Shown: positions 1 through 11,257 of the stretch, in pieces
How positions within the stretch are numbered: the stretch's first letter is position 1
Layout of the letters: each line of letters begins with the position of its first letter
Assembly: GCF_000165835.1 (NCBI RefSeq)
Contig: NC_014640.1
Coordinates: 1,054,001-1,118,000, forward strand
Reading direction: 5' to 3'
DNA length: 64,000 bases
Origin: Achromobacter xylosoxidans A8
GTDB lineage: Bacteria; Pseudomonadota; Gammaproteobacteria; Burkholderiales; Burkholderiaceae_B
Notes under the pieces: model-generated
The model's input: the letters and a program-made list of their open reading frames with translations, nothing else
Database searches by the model: none
Told to the model about the DNA's origin: nothing
Position numbers and translations under genes: made by a program

Positions 1-2
1 GC

Positions 3-24
3 AAAAAGCCCTTGTAAGGCTTCT
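3..24 (-). terminator. Weak hairpin downstream of minC
   Basis: Read on the minus strand there is a 5-bp AAGCC/GGCTT stem with a 7-nt loop followed by a short T run. It lies about 75 nt after the minC stop. The stem is short, so it may be a partial attenuator before the next min gene outside the window. Confidence 0.3.
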
Positions 25-98
25 TACAGGATGTGTTGAAATTTGCGCGGGTGTCTGCGCGAGCGCAGCGGCCGCCGCGGGCGGCCTGGCGCCGGATC

Positions 99-965
99 TC
101 AGGCCTTGAGGGCTTCGATGCGCAGCGTCTCGCCATCCAGGCGGACCAGCGCGGGCTGGTTGTGCAGGGTGCGGTCCAGCTTGTCCTCGACCACGCGGTA
201 CACGCCGGCCACGGCCAGCAGTTCAGCATCCAGGTGGGTCGTGAAGATGCGCGCCGAGGTGTCGCCGCGAGCGCCTGCCATGGCTTTGCCGCGCAACGGG
301 CCGTAGACATGGATGTTGCCGTCGGCGATGACCTCCGCGCCCTGGCTCACCATGCCGATCACCACCAGGTCCGTGTGGCGCGCATAGACGCGCTGGCCGG
401 AACGCAGCGGCTTGGTGATGACCAGCGCCGACGACGAGTGCGGCGCGGCGGGCGTGGGACTGGCGGCGGAGGTAGTGTTGCTGGCCGCGCGCGCCGGCAG
501 CGGTTCGGCCGCGGGTTTGTCGGCGGGCGCTTCCGGCTCGGTGGACACTTCGGTGGGCGCGGGCGCGGTTTCGACCGCGGCGGCGGGCACGGATGGCACC
601 GGGGTGGAGACGTCGTTGGGCGGCGCGGTGTCGATTACCGGCGCGGGCCGGGCCGCGGGCGTGGACAATTCCACCGGGGCCAGGCCCGCGGCGCGCGCGG
701 CTTCCAGGTTGGCGCCTTCGGCCACCACGCCGATGGGGGGCAGGTTGTGGCCGCGCAATGCCGCCACCAGGGCGGTCCAATCGATTTTCTCTTCGACGCG
801 GCTGGCGTCGACGACCACGGGTTCGTTTTCAAAGAAGCTGCCGGCATCGGCCATGCGCTTGGCCAGGGCGGCGTTCAGGCGTTCGGGGTCGGCGCTGTGC
901 AGGACCACCCGGATGGCATAGAGGGTGGCGCTTTTGAAGTCCAGGGCTAGGGATTCAGTGTTCAT
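99..965 (-). CDS. minC: Septum site-determining protein MinC
   Basis: The 288-residue protein is the FtsZ polymerisation inhibitor of the Min system, which with MinD and MinE places the division septum at mid-cell. The N-terminal MinC_N domain covers about residues 1-105. An unusually long Ala/Pro/Glu-rich linker follows (about 105-180). The C-terminal beta-helix MinC_C domain starts near residue 185 and carries the MinD-binding R-S-G-Q motif ([11 protein letters not shown]). E. coli MinC is about 231 residues, so the extra length is linker. The gene reads out of the window; minD and minE would be expected beyond position 1 as in other Betaproteobacteria, but they are not visible. Confidence 0.95.
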   Translation of the reverse strand: MNTESLALDFKSATLYAIRVVLHSADPERLNAALAKRMADAGSFFENEPVVVDASRVEEKIDWTALVAALRGHNLPPIGVVAEGANLEAARAAGLAPVELSTPAARPAPVIDTAPPNDVSTPVPSVPAAAVETAPAPTEVSTEPEAPADKPAAEPLPARAASNTTSAASPTPAAPHSSSALVITKPLRSGQRVYARHTDLVVIGMVSQGAEVIADGNIHVYGPLRGKAMAGARGDTSARIFTTHLDAELLAVAGVYRVVEDKLDRTLHNQPALVRLDGETLRIEALKA

Positions 966-1077
966 CTTGATTGTGGCTGGCGGTCCCGGCGCCGGGAAAC
1001 GGCGCGCTCGACCGGCTGCGGGGTTCGGGGGATGATAACCCGCCCAGGGGCGGCATGCGCAGGGGGTGGACCCAAAG

Positions 1078-1103
1078 AAAAAGGCGCCTTTCGGCGCCTT
1101 TTT
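1078..1103 (-). terminator. Rho-independent terminator of glnS
   Basis: An 11-bp perfect stem (AAAAAGGCGCC/GGCGCCTTTTT) with a TTTC loop lies just past the glnS stop. Read on the minus strand it ends in a T tract. It separates glnS from minC. Confidence 0.9.
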
Positions 1104-1125
1104 CCGGCAATGCGGACGCGGCGCG

Positions 1126-2892
1126 TCAGCCTTGCGCCCAGGAATCGCGCAGGGTCACGATGCGGTTGAGCACCGGCGCTTCGGCAGTGGATTCCTTGAG
1201 GTCGGCCGTGAAGTAGCCCAGGCGCTCGAACTGCCAGGTGGCGCCCGGCGTGGCGACGGTGCCCGGTTCCAGCCAGGCCGTGACGGTCAGCTTGGAGTTG
1301 GGGTTCAGGCAGGCCAGGAAGTCCTTGTCGCCGCCGTCGGGACGCGCATCGGCGAACAGTCGGTCGTACAGGTGGATCTGGGCGGGCACCGCGTGGGCCG
1401 CGCTGACCCAGGTGATGTTGCCCTTGACCTTGACGCTGTCGGCGCCCGGCGTGCCGCTCCTGGTTTCCGGCAGGTATTCGGCCTGGACCTCGACGACCTC
1501 GCCGGCCTCGTTCTTGGTGAAGCCGGTGCAGCGCACCACGTAGCCGTACTTCAGGCGCACGGTGTTGCCGGGGAACAGGCGGAAGTACTTCTTGGGCGCT
1601 TCTTCGCGGAAGTCGTCGCGTTCGATCCAGAGTTCGCGTGACAGCGGGAATTCGCGCACGCCGGCTTCGGGATCGTGCGGGTTGCGCGGCGCGGTGCAGA
1701 TCTCGGTCTGGCCTTCCGGGTAGTTGGTGATGACCAGCTTGAGCGGGTCCAGCACGGCCACCGAGCGCGGCGCGACCGGGTCCAGATCGTCGCGCACCGC
1801 CTGCTCGAGCAGGCTGTAGTCGATGCGGGAATCGGACTTGGACACGGCGGTGCGGTCGCAGAACAGGCGGATCGAGGACGGCGTGTAGCCGCGCCGGCGC
1901 AGGCCGAAGAGGGTCGGCATGCGCGGATCGTCCCAGCCGTCCACGTGGCCTTCGCGCACCAGCTGCAGCAGCTTGCGCTTGCTGGTGACGACGTAGCTCA
2001 CGTTCAGGCGCGCGAATTCGTACTGGTGCGGCAGCGGCTGCGCCAGCTTGCCGAGTTCGGCCAGGCGCGCCAGGATCCAGTCGTAGAACGGGCGCTGGTC
2101 TTCGAATTCCAGCGTGCAGACGCTGTGCGTGATGCCTTCCAGCGCGTCTTCGACCGGGTGCGCCCAGCTGTACATCGGGTAGATGCACCACTGGTCGCCG
2201 GTGCGGTGGTGGTGGGCGTGGCGCACGCGGTACATGACCGGGTCGCGCAGGTTGATGTTGGGCGAAGCCATGTTGATCTTCGCGCGCAGCACCAGGCTGC
2301 CGTCCGGATGCTTGCCGTCGCGCATTTCGCGCAGCAGCGTCAGCGACTCGGCGGCCGGGCGGTTGCGCCAGGGCGAGTCGGTGCCGGGTTCGGTCAGCGT
2401 GCCGCGGTTGGCGCGGATCTCTTCGGGGCTTTGCTCGTCCACGTAGGCGTGGCCGGCCTCGACCAGCGCCTCGGCGAACTCGTACATATAGCCGAAGTAG
2501 TCGCTGGCGAAGTACAGGTTGTCATTGCCGTCGGCCTTCCAGTCGAAGCCCAGCCAGTGCACGGCCTCGATGATGGCGTCGACGTACTCCTGGTCTTCCT
2601 TTTCCGGATTGGTGTCGTCGAAGCGCAGATGGCAGACGCCGCCGAAGTCGCGGGCCAGCCCGAAGTTCACGCAGATGCTCTTGGCGTGGCCGAGGTGCAG
2701 GTAGCCGTTGGGCTCCGGCGGAAAGCGCGTGCGGATGCGGGCCGAATCCAGTCCGCCCTGCTCTTGCAAGGCCGCCGGGCCAGGCTTGCCCGCCCAACGC
2801 TTGCCTGCGAAGCGCTGGGCTTCGAGGTCGTCTTGAACGATGTTGAGCAGGAAATTGGATGCGGCGGGGGTCGGCGTCGTGGCGGAGGTCAT
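1126..2892 (-). CDS. glnS: Glutamine--tRNA ligase
   Basis: Class I aminoacyl-tRNA synthetase that charges tRNA-Gln with glutamine in the cytoplasm. The sequence shows the [16 protein letters not shown] segment with the HIGH-type motif, and a KMSKS-equivalent (VTSKRK) further on, followed by the two C-terminal beta-barrel anticodon-binding domains ending near [21 protein letters not shown] chose the second possible ATG (MTSATT...), giving 588 residues; an upstream in-frame ATG at 2922 would add ten residues that look unconserved. It is transcribed away from the cydA-like gene and ends in a clear terminator. The family assignment is certain; only the start is open. Confidence 0.96.
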   Translation of the reverse strand: MTSATTPTPAASNFLLNIVQDDLEAQRFAGKRWAGKPGPAALQEQGGLDSARIRTRFPPEPNGYLHLGHAKSICVNFGLARDFGGVCHLRFDDTNPEKEDQEYVDAIIEAVHWLGFDWKADGNDNLYFASDYFGYMYEFAEALVEAGHAYVDEQSPEEIRANRGTLTEPGTDSPWRNRPAAESLTLLREMRDGKHPDGSLVLRAKINMASPNINLRDPVMYRVRHAHHHRTGDQWCIYPMYSWAHPVEDALEGITHSVCTLEFEDQRPFYDWILARLAELGKLAQPLPHQYEFARLNVSYVVTSKRKLLQLVREGHVDGWDDPRMPTLFGLRRRGYTPSSIRLFCDRTAVSKSDSRIDYSLLEQAVRDDLDPVAPRSVAVLDPLKLVITNYPEGQTEICTAPRNPHDPEAGVREFPLSRELWIERDDFREEAPKKYFRLFPGNTVRLKYGYVVRCTGFTKNEAGEVVEVQAEYLPETRSGTPGADSVKVKGNITWVSAAHAVPAQIHLYDRLFADARPDGGDKDFLACLNPNSKLTVTAWLEPGTVATPGATWQFERLGYFTADLKESTAEAPVLNRIVTLRDSWAQG

Positions 2893-3028
2893 TCTTGAAA
2901 GAATAGGAAAAAGCAGCGACAAAGAGTCAATTTTGCCACGTTCCGCAGGCGAGGCCTTTTGGCGGCCCGTGCAACCGGTTTCAAACTGTCCCCACGGTCA
3001 TGTAACTGGCTCTACACTACGGGCCATC

Positions 3029-4372
3029 ATGGACATATCCACGTTATCCCTGGCCCGCGCGCAGTTCGTGGCCAGCCTGAGCTTCCTGGCGTTTTTCCTG
3101 GCCTTCTCCCTGGCGCTCGCCTGGGTGCTGCTGTTCTTCAAGATCAGGGCGCGCTGGTCCGGGCAGGGCGGCTGGACGGCCGCCTACCGCTTCTGGGTGC
3201 GGATTTTCGCGCTGGCCTTCGTGCTGACCCTGGCGGCCAGCGTGCCGGTGCTGATCCAGCTGGGCAGCCTGTGGGCGGGCCTGATGGACAAGATCGGCAA
3301 CGTGGCCGGCCCCTTGCTGGGCTACGGCATCCTCTCGGTCTTCATCCTCAAGTCCTGTTTCCTGGGCGTCATGCTGTTCGGCCAGCGCCGCGTGTCGGAT
3401 GGCGCCCATACGCTGGCCGTGCTGATGGTGGCGGTGGGGCAGCTGGTGGCGGTGTTCTGGGTGCTGGCCCTGCAATCCTGGATGCAGACGCCGGACGGCG
3501 CGCTGCTGGTCGACGGCCGCTACCAGGTCTATGACTGGGTGGCCGTGGTGCTGAATCCGTCGGTGGGGTGGCGCATGGCGGTGGTGATGGTGGGCGCGGC
3601 CCTGGCCTCGGCCTTCCTGATGATGGGCGTGACCGCGCTGCAAGCCTTGCGGCGCCCGCTGGGCGATGGCGAACGCAATGCGTTCAAGACCGCGCTGGTG
3701 GTCGCCGTGGTGGCGGCCTTCATGCAGTTGCCGGTCGCGACCGGCGCCGGGCAGATGATCGCCAAGCTGCAGCCCGCCAAGGCCGCCGCCGCCGCGGGCT
3801 ACTGGGAAAGCGGCGCGCAGCCGCAGCTGGTGCTGTTCGCCTGGCCCGATGCTCGCTCGCATTCCAATGTGGCCGACCTGACCCTGCACAACATGGGCGG
3901 GATGTGGCTGCATCGCAACCAGGACGGCACCTACCGCGGCCTGGACAAGTATTCGGGCATGCTGCCGCCGGTGGCGCTGACCTTCTGGTCGCTGCGCGTG
4001 GCGGCCGGACTGGGCCTGTTGATGCTGGTCGTGGCCTGCGTGACCTTCCTGTGGACGTTCCGGCGCGGACTGGATCCGTCCACGCTGCCGCAGTGGTGGC
4101 AGCGGGTCCTGTGCGGCATGATGTTTTCCGGCGCCATCGCCGTCGTGGCCGGATGGTGGGTATCCATCCTGGGGCTGCAGCCGTTCGCGGTGAACGGCAC
4201 CATCACGCAATCCGAGGTGCTGGGCATCGTGGCCTCCAGCACCGTGCTGTATGGCTTGATCGCCTATGGCGTGCTGTACCTGCTGCTGTTCGCGGCCTTT
4301 GTCGGCATGCTGTTCCACGCGGCGCGCTACGGCGTCGTGCCTGTGCGCAAACTGGGCGGGGGGACGCCATGA
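3029..4372 (+). CDS. CydA-like subunit I of cytochrome bd family, haem ligands absent
   Basis: A 447-residue polytopic membrane protein homologous over its whole length to cytochrome bd subunit I. It aligns with E. coli CydA from the start (xRxQF), through LNP and the AGWW...G-Q-P segment near 375-385, and has about eight or nine TM segments. The residues that bind haem in E. coli CydA are not kept: His19 aligns with Leu20, His186 with Val185 and Met393 with Ala325. Glu99 is Tyr99, the Glu107 region is Leu-Lys, and Arg of the GRQP motif is Leu. The Q-loop is short and diverged. It is followed with a 4-bp overlap (ATGA) by a CydB-like gene, so the pair is co-translated. Whether it is an oxidase is doubtful. 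It is either a ligand-shifted bd relative or a non-oxidase member of the superfamily. The start is the ATG of MDISTL; an upstream in-frame ATG at 2840 lies inside glnS. Confidence 0.8.
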   Translation: MDISTLSLARAQFVASLSFLAFFLAFSLALAWVLLFFKIRARWSGQGGWTAAYRFWVRIFALAFVLTLAASVPVLIQLGSLWAGLMDKIGNVAGPLLGYGILSVFILKSCFLGVMLFGQRRVSDGAHTLAVLMVAVGQLVAVFWVLALQSWMQTPDGALLVDGRYQVYDWVAVVLNPSVGWRMAVVMVGAALASAFLMMGVTALQALRRPLGDGERNAFKTALVVAVVAAFMQLPVATGAGQMIAKLQPAKAAAAAGYWESGAQPQLVLFAWPDARSHSNVADLTLHNMGGMWLHRNQDGTYRGLDKYSGMLPPVALTFWSLRVAAGLGLLMLVVACVTFLWTFRRGLDPSTLPQWWQRVLCGMMFSGAIAVVAGWWVSILGLQPFAVNGTITQSEVLGIVASSTVLYGLIAYGVLYLLLFAAFVGMLFHAARYGVVPVRKLGGGTP

Positions 4373-5421
4373 TCGCCATGCTGGCTGCCTCTCAAGGCCT
4401 GAACCCCGACGATCCTTCGTTCTGGATGCCGCTGGCCTTCATGGCCCTGCTGTTCGTGGTGATCGCCGCGGGCATGGTGCTGGACGGCTTCGACCTGGGC
4501 GTGGGCATTCTGCTGCAGCTGGCGCCGGAGCACGAGCGCGGCCGCATGATGAGCCTGCTCAGCCCGTGGCGCGACGCCAATGAATTCTGGCTGCTGCTGG
4601 GCATGGGCCTGTTCGCGGCGGCGTTCCCGTTCGCCTGGGGCGCGGTGCTGGGCAAGCTCTACGGGCCGCTCACCTGCATGGTGCTGGGCGTGGTGCTGCG
4701 TAGCGTTTCGTTCGAATTCCGCATCCGCGCGCGCAACGACATGAAGCCGCGCTGGATCTTCGGTTTCTGGGCGGGGTCGCTGATCGCAGCCTTCGGCCAG
4801 GGCATGCTGCTGGGCCGCATTGCGACCGGCTACCAGTCCGATGCCGGCTATGGCTGGTTCTCCATGTTCGTGGGCCTGTGCGCGGTGGCGGCCTACGTGC
4901 TGCTGGGCGCGTCCTGGCTGGTCATGCGGGTGGACGGCGATTTGCAGCGCCGCGCCGCCAACTGGGCCCGCCACGCCATCCGCTGGACGGCGGTGGGCAT
5001 GGTGGCCATCGCGGTCACGCTGGGCCTGGCCAACGCGGGCATCTTCTACAAGTGGAGCAACATCGCCCACCTGAGCCTGGCGGCCACGGTCTGGGTGCTG
5101 ATGCTGGCGGGCTTCGTGGCGGCCGAAATGCTGTTGGCGCGGCTGCCCGGCAAGGCCGACCGCTTCAGCTGGCTGCCGTTCGTGCTGTGCGTGGCCCTGT
5201 TCCTGCTGATGCTCAGCGGCCTGGCCTACAGCCTGTTCCCCTACCTGATCCTGGACGACATGACACTGTGGGACGGGGCGGGCGCGCTGGGCTCGATGCG
5301 CCTGGTGCTGGCCGGCGCGGTGGTAGGCGTGCCGGTGGTGCTGGTGTTCAACATCCTGGCCTACCGTTCGGTGTTCGGCAAGGAGCGCGCGCCGGTGCCG
5401 CTGCTGCCGCCGCCGGGCTGA
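4369..5421 (+). CDS. CydB-like subunit II of cytochrome bd family
   Basis: A 350-residue membrane protein of the CydB/CioB family with about eight TM helices. It retains the N-terminal G-F-D-L-G-V-G motif and a D-A-N-E-F-W segment corresponding to D-x-N-x-x-W of CydB. It starts inside the last codons of the preceding CydA-like gene (ATGA overlap), so the two products are probably made in fixed ratio and form a heterodimer in the inner membrane. CydB itself binds no essential haem ligand, so this subunit does not decide whether the complex works as a quinol oxidase. No cydX-like small ORF or cydDC is visible nearby. Confidence 0.82.
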   Translation: MIAMLAASQGLNPDDPSFWMPLAFMALLFVVIAAGMVLDGFDLGVGILLQLAPEHERGRMMSLLSPWRDANEFWLLLGMGLFAAAFPFAWGAVLGKLYGPLTCMVLGVVLRSVSFEFRIRARNDMKPRWIFGFWAGSLIAAFGQGMLLGRIATGYQSDAGYGWFSMFVGLCAVAAYVLLGASWLVMRVDGDLQRRAANWARHAIRWTAVGMVAIAVTLGLANAGIFYKWSNIAHLSLAATVWVLMLAGFVAAEMLLARLPGKADRFSWLPFVLCVALFLLMLSGLAYSLFPYLILDDMTLWDGAGALGSMRLVLAGAVVGVPVVLVFNILAYRSVFGKERAPVPLLPPPG

Positions 5422-5436
5422 TCCGGCCCGGCTGAT

Positions 5437-5457
5437 CCGGCCGGGATGCCCGGCCGG
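5437..5457. terminator. Hairpin between convergent cydB-like and recQ
   Basis: A perfect 9-bp stem CCGGCCGGG / CCCGGCCGG with an ATG loop lies between the two convergent stop codons. It has no T tract, so it may act as a bidirectional pause or mRNA-stabilising structure rather than a classical terminator. Confidence 0.45.
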
Positions 5458-5465
5458 GGCCGGCT

Positions 5466-7295
<1,830 letters not shown>

Positions 7296-7388
7296 GGGGG
7301 TAGGCCGGGAGCATCATGGCAGGGATTTTAAGCCGCAATTCCGGCGGCCCCTTTCCAGGGGGAGATTTCCGTCCCTGCCGCGGCCAGC

Positions 7389-8693
7389 CTACCAGCTCAG
7401 CCAGGTGCCGCGCATGAAGGTATCCACCGGCATGCTCAGGTTGGCGCGCCATTCGTAGTTGCCGGAAATGATGTCGCGGTCCGCGCCCACCGCCAGCTTG
7501 ACCTTGGGTGCCACGAACATGCTGTGCGACAGGCCCACGCGCTGTTCGGCCAGCTCGGAGCCTTCGCGCAGCCCCGAATAGGTGCCGCTGAGCACGCCCC
7601 AGCCGGTGATGGGGACGCCGGCCGACAGCGTGTTGCGGGTGTGCGCGGCCGAGGCTCCGCCGCCCGCGTAGCTGGACAGGTCGCCATAGCCCGCGCCGAC
7701 CTGCTCGTTGGAATAGCCCAGGTTGACGGCGTCGGCCACGGCCACGTTGTAGTCGAAGCGGTAGCGCCAGGCGCTGGCCGCGTCGAACGAGCTTTGCGTG
7801 GCCCCGGCGCGGAAGGTGCCGTACTCGCCCGCGGCATAGGTGGTGCCCATGCCGCGCGTCGTGAGCGAGGGCGCGCTCTGCACCTGGCCCTCCACGGTCA
7901 GCGCAGGCGTGAGCCCGTAGCGCACGCTGCCGCTGCCTACCGTGTCGCCGTAGTCCACCGCGCCGGAATTGGCTGCCGGGTCCATGCGGTTGAGCCGGCC
8001 CAGCGATGAGGAATAGCCGAAGCTGCCTTCCGGCGCCGTGGCGCCGGACCCGGCCCAGTTCGATATCTGCAACCCGCCCACCGGCGCGCTGCTGCCCCAG
8101 GCGGGCGCCCTGGCGTCGATGTTGCCGACGGCGACGGACGGACCCGAGGTGTTGCGGTAGACCCAGTTGCGGCTGCCGCCGTAGCGCAGGCCGTCCTGGC
8201 TGCTGGCGGAGGCGAACCACGGGCGGGAGGCGCGCGACACGCCGGAAATCATGACCACGGGCACGCGCGGCAGATCTCCGTCCTGGAGGACGAAGGAGTA
8301 GTCCGGTGCGGGTTCTTCGGGCGTGGCGAGCACGCCGCAGTCCAGGGGGACCGGGGTGGGCTGGGCGTCGCCGGATAGCCCCAGTCCGGTGCCGGGGATC
8401 AAGTCCGCGTCGGCCGCTCCGTGCACACTGGTGTCCAGCGCCGGTTCCATGGTCTGCATGTCGCAAGGGGACGGGTCGAGCGGCACCGCGCGCGACTCCA
8501 GGGACGCAGCGGGGCGCACGGGGATGGGTTGAACCGTGGATAGCACCCCGATGCCGCGCGCCGAGGGCGGGGCCGGCATATACGGGGACGCAGCAAGCGG
8601 ATCGCCCAGGGCCGGGGCGATCGGGCAGGCCATGGCGGCCGCGAGCGCGGCGCGCGACAGCCGGTTTCGCCAGATGAATGCAGGGGCGATCAT
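7389..8693 (-). CDS. Exported usher-barrel-like outer-membrane protein
   Basis: A 434-residue protein with a probable signal peptide (basic start, Ala-rich core, ALG at about residue 30). A Pro-rich, low-complexity region follows to about residue 130. The rest is built of alternating beta-strand segments such as VRYGLTPALTVEGQVQ and MGTTYAAGEYGTFRAGATQ, which resemble the strands of FimD/PapC-type fimbrial usher barrels. It ends in an aromatic residue (TWLSW), as outer-membrane barrels do. At 434 residues it is about half an usher and has no recognisable plug or NTD. No chaperone or pilin gene is adjacent. The precise role is unknown; it may be a truncated or repurposed usher. Confidence 0.6.
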   Translation of the reverse strand: MIAPAFIWRNRLSRAALAAAMACPIAPALGDPLAASPYMPAPPSARGIGVLSTVQPIPVRPAASLESRAVPLDPSPCDMQTMEPALDTSVHGAADADLIPGTGLGLSGDAQPTPVPLDCGVLATPEEPAPDYSFVLQDGDLPRVPVVMISGVSRASRPWFASASSQDGLRYGGSRNWVYRNTSGPSVAVGNIDARAPAWGSSAPVGGLQISNWAGSGATAPEGSFGYSSSLGRLNRMDPAANSGAVDYGDTVGSGSVRYGLTPALTVEGQVQSAPSLTTRGMGTTYAAGEYGTFRAGATQSSFDAASAWRYRFDYNVAVADAVNLGYSNEQVGAGYGDLSSYAGGGASAAHTRNTLSAGVPITGWGVLSGTYSGLREGSELAEQRVGLSHSMFVAPKVKLAVGADRDIISGNYEWRANLSMPVDTFMRGTWLSW

Positions 8694-8900
8694 AGATACA
8701 GTGTAGAGAGGGGGCCCTGCCTTGCCTGTAAACGATTTTTAGCAAAGCGGACAGAAGGCGGGCCGGATTCCATTTTAGGGCCAGTCCGGACCGCCGCGGC
8801 GTCGCGGCGGGAAAGCGCTGGCAAACACGCTCAACATCGTGCAACAGGTATATTTCAGTTGATTTCCCGCCTCTTGCGGCGGGGCCCGCCGGGCCGCACT

Positions 8901-9611
8901 ATGGCATCCATGGACAATCCCCACACCAAGCTGCTGGTCGTCGACGACGATCCTGCCTTACGGCAATTGCTGGCCGATTACCTGAACCGGCACGGCTACG
9001 ACACCCTGCTGGCGCCGGACGCCACCGACCTGTCATCCCGCATCACCCGCTACGCGCCCGACCTGCTGGTGCTGGACCGCATGCTGCCCGGCGGCGATGG
9101 CGCGGACGCCTGCCGCCGCCTGCGCGAGCAGGGCGAGGACATCCCCGTCATCCTGCTGACCGCCCGCGACGAGGCGGTGGACCGCATCATCGGCCTGGAG
9201 GCCGGCGCCGACGATTACGTCGGCAAGCCCTTCGACCCGCGCGAACTGCTGGCCCGCATCGAGGCCGTGCTGCGCCGCAAGCGCGGCCCGTCGGCGCTGA
9301 CCAAGGACGCGCCGGTCTCGTTCGGCCCCTTCGTATTCGATCCTTCCACGCGCCAGTTGTCGCGCGAGGGCACGGTGGTCAAGCTGACCGGTGGCGAGAT
9401 CAATCTGCTGGAAGCGCTGGTGCGCAACGCCGGCAAGCCGCTGTCGCGCGAACGCCTGCTGGCGCTGGCGCGCGACGACGACGCCGGCGAACGCAACGAC
9501 CGCGCCATCGACATCGCCATCCTGCGGCTGCGCCGGGTCATCGAAGAAGATCCCAAGCAGCCGCGTTGGATCCAGACCGTCTGGGGCATCGGTTACCGGT
9601 TCTCGCCCTGA
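8901..9611 (+). CDS. OmpR-family response regulator
   Basis: A two-domain transcription factor of about 236 residues. The receiver domain has the acidic pair (VVDDDP), phosphoacceptor Asp in LVLDRMLPGGDG, the conserved LLTARDE Thr and the Lys in GKPFDPREL. The C-terminal winged-helix DNA-binding domain ends in the typical IQTVWGIGYRFSP. The stop codon overlaps the ATG of the downstream sensor kinase by one base (TGATG), so the pair is translationally coupled. I chose ATG 8901 (MASMDNP); the next ATG three codons on is equally possible. It is divergent from the usher-like gene, whose promoter shares the 8694-8900 interval. Target genes cannot be told from the window. Confidence 0.92.
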   Translation: MASMDNPHTKLLVVDDDPALRQLLADYLNRHGYDTLLAPDATDLSSRITRYAPDLLVLDRMLPGGDGADACRRLREQGEDIPVILLTARDEAVDRIIGLEAGADDYVGKPFDPRELLARIEAVLRRKRGPSALTKDAPVSFGPFVFDPSTRQLSREGTVVKLTGGEINLLEALVRNAGKPLSRERLLALARDDDAGERNDRAIDIAILRLRRVIEEDPKQPRWIQTVWGIGYRFSP

Positions 9612-11170
9612 TGCGCTTTGCTCCTGGTTTCCTGGTGCCGCGGTCGCTGCGGGCAAGGCTGATCCTGCTGATCCTGGGTTCGGTCCTGCTGACGCAGGCG
9701 GCCACGCTGGTGACGGTGTCGTACTTCCGGCACAAGTTCATGGAAGACGTGGCCATCGGCTACATCGTCACCACCATCCGCACCTTGCGCGCCGCCGTGT
9801 CGCAGGTGCCGGCGGAGGAACGCGCCGACTTCGTGCGCACGGCCTCGCAGAACCAGTGGCGGCTATGGTCGCGGGTGCTGCCCGCCGAGGCCAAGCTGCA
9901 GCGCTTCAATGGCCGCCGTCCCCCGCCGAAGACCGCTCCGAAGCCGCCACCGCCGCGGCCGCCCGCGGACATGCAGATCCACGGCCCGCCAGCGCCGCCA
10001 CCCCCGGAAGTGCGCGACGAGGAGCACGGCGATGAACGCGCCAGCGCGCGGGAAGGCGAGCGCGCGCGCGATCGCGAGGAGCACAGCCGCCGCTACCAGC
10101 CCGAACCGGACGACATCCGCCGCGACCTGCGGGTGCTGGTGCAACAGCTCAATGAGCGCCTGAACGACGGCACGCGCGTGGCGCTGTCGCGCGGGCCCAC
10201 GCCGGAAATCTTCATTTCGCTGGCGCCCAATCCCGCCAGCGAGGATGCGCCGCGCCTGCGCGAATGGCTGGTCATTCCGCTGGACCGCCTGGACCCGCCG
10301 GTCGCCACGCCCTTCATCGCCGCCTGGCTGGGCGGCCTGGGGCTGCTGCTGTTGCTGGCGGTGGGTTTCTCCTGGCATATCACGCGTCCGATCACCCGAC
10401 TGGCCGACGCAGCCGACCGGCTGGCGGCGGGGCAGCCGCAGCGGGTCGAGCCCTCGGGCCCGCATGAAACGCGGGTGCTGGGCGTGCGTTTCAACGCCAT
10501 GCTGGATGCGCTGGCCGAATCCGATTCGGTGCGCCGCACCCTGTTGTCGGGCCTGCCGCACGACTTGAAGGGGCCGCTGTCGCGGATGTGGCTGCGCATC
10601 GAACTGGCCGACGACTCCAAGCTGAAAGAGGGGCTGCGCGCGGACTTGCAGGACATGCAGCACATGGTCGACCAGTTCATCGGCTTCGTGCGCGGCACGG
10701 ATCCGGCCGCCTACCGCTACGCCTCTATGATCCTGTCTGACTGGCTGACCGAGCGCGTGGGTGCCTGGCAGGGTGCCGGCACCGACATCAGCCTGCGGGC
10801 CGGCGACGACGTCGCGGCCCTGGTGGTGCAGGCGGACGCGGTGGCGCTGGGCCGCCTGCTGGACAACCTGATCGGCAATGCGCTGAATCATGGCGCGCCG
10901 CCGGTCGAGGTCAGCCTGCGGCACGAGGGCCGCCACGCGGTGCTGGACGTGGCCGACCACGGTTCCGGCATCGTGCCGGAGCGGCGCCAGGAAGCATTGC
11001 GGCCGTTCAGCCGCCTGGACGATGCGCGCACGCGCACCGGCAGCGTGGGCCTGGGCCTGGCGCTGGCCGAGGCCATCGCGCGCGCCCACGGCGGGTCGTT
11101 GGAGCTGTTGCAAGCGGAATCCGGCGGGCTGTGCGTGCGGGTCAGGCTGCCGCTGTCGGAAACGCCTTAG
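9611..11170 (+). CDS. EnvZ-type sensor histidine kinase
   Basis: A 519-residue inner-membrane kinase that would phosphorylate the response regulator encoded immediately upstream. It has an N-terminal TM helix (about 17-40), a periplasmic domain, a second TM helix near 235-260, a HAMP domain (ITRPITRLADAADRLAAGQP), the H-box LPHDLKGPLSR with the phosphoacceptor His, and N and G boxes (LLDNLIGNALNHG, VADHGSGIVPE). The periplasmic domain contains an unusual Pro-rich stretch (about residues 100-140) followed by a highly charged Arg/Glu/His-rich segment. Ligand is unknown; the Pro and charged insert is not part of the EnvZ core and may be the sensing element or a flexible spacer. Confidence 0.92.
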   Translation: MRFAPGFLVPRSLRARLILLILGSVLLTQAATLVTVSYFRHKFMEDVAIGYIVTTIRTLRAAVSQVPAEERADFVRTASQNQWRLWSRVLPAEAKLQRFNGRRPPPKTAPKPPPPRPPADMQIHGPPAPPPPEVRDEEHGDERASAREGERARDREEHSRRYQPEPDDIRRDLRVLVQQLNERLNDGTRVALSRGPTPEIFISLAPNPASEDAPRLREWLVIPLDRLDPPVATPFIAAWLGGLGLLLLLAVGFSWHITRPITRLADAADRLAAGQPQRVEPSGPHETRVLGVRFNAMLDALAESDSVRRTLLSGLPHDLKGPLSRMWLRIELADDSKLKEGLRADLQDMQHMVDQFIGFVRGTDPAAYRYASMILSDWLTERVGAWQGAGTDISLRAGDDVAALVVQADAVALGRLLDNLIGNALNHGAPPVEVSLRHEGRHAVLDVADHGSGIVPERRQEALRPFSRLDDARTRTGSVGLGLALAEAIARAHGGSLELLQAESGGLCVRVRLPLSETP

Positions 11171-11257
11171 GACCGTCCGGGCAAGGGCGGCCGCCCCCCG
11201 GGGCGGGCCGCCCTACGGTACGATGCATCCTGCTCAGTACTTTGTTGTTTCCGCACC

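Noticed and set aside
3044..4318. Antisense open frame in the cydA-like gene
   Set aside because: Gln/His-rich shadow of membrane-protein codons.
3029..4372. Simple annotation as standard cytochrome bd oxidase subunit I
   Set aside because: All three haem ligands and the key acidic residues are missing in the alignment.
11185..11213. Terminator after the sensor kinase
   Set aside because: The GGGCGGC/GCCGCCC stem has no T tract and a long GC loop; support is weak.
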